A stretch of 64,000 nt of DNA. It comes from Lactococcus formosensis (GTDB lineage: Bacteria; Bacillota; Bacilli; Lactobacillales; Streptococcaceae). Each line of letters starts with the position of its first letter. The first letter of the stretch is position 1. The notes under the pieces are model-generated. The model was not told the DNA's origin. It saw only the letters and a list, made by a program, of their open reading frames with translations, and did no database searches. A program made the translations under genes and the position numbers. Positions 63,558 through 64,000 of this stretch are shown here, in pieces. Location: the NCBI RefSeq assembly GCF_018403745.1, contig NZ_BOVP01000004.1, forward strand, positions 124,001 to 188,000. The letters run 5' to 3'.

Positions 63558-64000
63558 TTATTCCTCATCATCTTCAGATATAAAATCTTTTGGAACTTTG
63601 CCCACAATACCAGCTAAATCCCTTATAATTTTTAAATTATACCCATAAAGCGTCTTAACACTTTCTTCTAAGGCGTACTTCTCTTCCTTTTGCGCAAGCT
63701 TGATGGCTCTTGTGATAAATATATTTTGATTATTAAAATCCATGATGAAACTTTGAACCAGATCGGTATCAATCCAGTATTTTGCCTTGGGATCATCCGT
63801 AATAAATTTATGATAATGCAAAAATTCCTTAATAGTTGATGGAACTAGCTCTCCTTCATCTAACAATAAATCTGCTATTTTATAGAACCATCCATCTTCT
63901 TGTACAGCAATGCCTCGAAATAAATTACGATTATTAGGATTTTTAGCATAAATCCCTGCTTGCATCAAACGTACCTTCTCTATAAATAAGTTGGCCAAGA
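63558..64000 (-). CDS. dps: Dps-like ferritin-fold protein, 5' end outside the window
   Basis: About 147 codons of the 3' part are visible and the frame runs off the window edge. The segment FYKIADLLLDEGELVPSTIKEFLHY resembles the DE-x-AERLLxLGGxPxxTxKEY helix of Dps proteins, and the rest is four-helix-bundle-like. Dps proteins store iron and protect DNA in stationary phase. The N-terminal ferroxidase residues (H, D, E) would lie at or beyond the edge, so activity cannot be judged. An acidic tail (SEDDEE) closes the protein. Confidence 0.7.
   Translation of the reverse strand, partial: LANLFIEKVRLMQAGIYAKNPNNRNLFRGIAVQEDGWFYKIADLLLDEGELVPSTIKEFLHYHKFITDDPKAKYWIDTDLVQSFIMDFNNQNIFITRAIKLAQKEEKYALEESVKTLYGYNLKIIRDLAGIVGKVPKDFISEDDEE

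Overview
The window looks like chromosomal DNA of a low-GC, facultatively fermentative member of the Lactobacillales, most probably Lactococcus. Evidence for the genus includes a two-gene OpuA/BusA betaine transporter with a fused permease-binding protein and a BusR regulator, copper boxes of the TACANNTGTA type, an FLP-type Fnr homologue with two cysteines, a GH18 chitinase followed by an AA10 LPMO, and catabolic acetolactate synthase plus acetolactate decarboxylase. The WxL locus, the SLH-CHAP protein and the Bce transporter suggest a species other than L. lactis (for example the L. garvieae group), but the species cannot be fixed from the sequence alone. No tRNA, rRNA, CRISPR array or insertion sequence was recognised.

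Region by region. 0-9.4 kb: acetolactate decarboxylase, the osmoregulated opuA operon with its c-di-AMP-responsive repressor BusR and a clear bipartite operator, a DUF368 (PopT-type) polyprenyl-phosphate transporter, ribosome hibernation factor, a cop-box azoreductase, and AhpC/AhpF. 9.5-15.6 kb: a degenerate M24 peptidase-fold protein, a nucleotidyltransferase-like gene with a small partner, a PLP transsulfuration enzyme, and a TetR-HesB-RclA-like redox operon. 15.8-28.2 kb: a Crp/Fnr regulator, a Bce-type peptide-antibiotic ABC transporter, an MFS/glycerophosphodiesterase pair, a lipoprotein, a PadR-DUF1700-DUF4097-uppP envelope operon with a decayed second uppP fragment nearby, and a CopB-type copper ATPase. 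28.3-34.4 kb: a GlcNAc/glucose-type PTS permease, TspO, chitinase and LPMO, which together could degrade chitin and import the product. Cre-like sites sit at the chitinase promoter and upstream of the PTS gene.

34.4-42.6 kb: a complete type I restriction-modification system (hsdR-hsdM-hsdS). A tyrosine recombinase lies beside it, together with a second, start-less hsdS in the opposite direction. Two pairs of inverted repeats (about 18 and 70 bp) link the two hsdS copies, which is the layout of a phase-variable specificity switch.

43-54.5 kb: a secreted protein with SLH-like repeats and a CHAP domain, then the most unusual part of the window. This is a tightly packed minus-strand cluster of a ParM-like actin ATPase, a coiled-coil protein, a signal peptidase I with a novel cytosolic N-terminal region, a large MucBP/Ig/WxL protein, a small LPxTG protein, two WxL proteins, a DUF916/DUF3324 membrane protein and an Spx-like protein. 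It reads as a cell-surface WxL complex whose operon includes cytoskeleton-like components. I know of no described system with this composition.

53.5-64 kb: an AraC regulator divergent from a DMT transporter and proC, catabolic acetolactate synthase (functional partner of the decarboxylase at the other end), a TPR protein with an AI-2E-family permease, a methyltransferase, an FLP-type regulator, and the 3' part of a Dps-like gene cut by the window edge.
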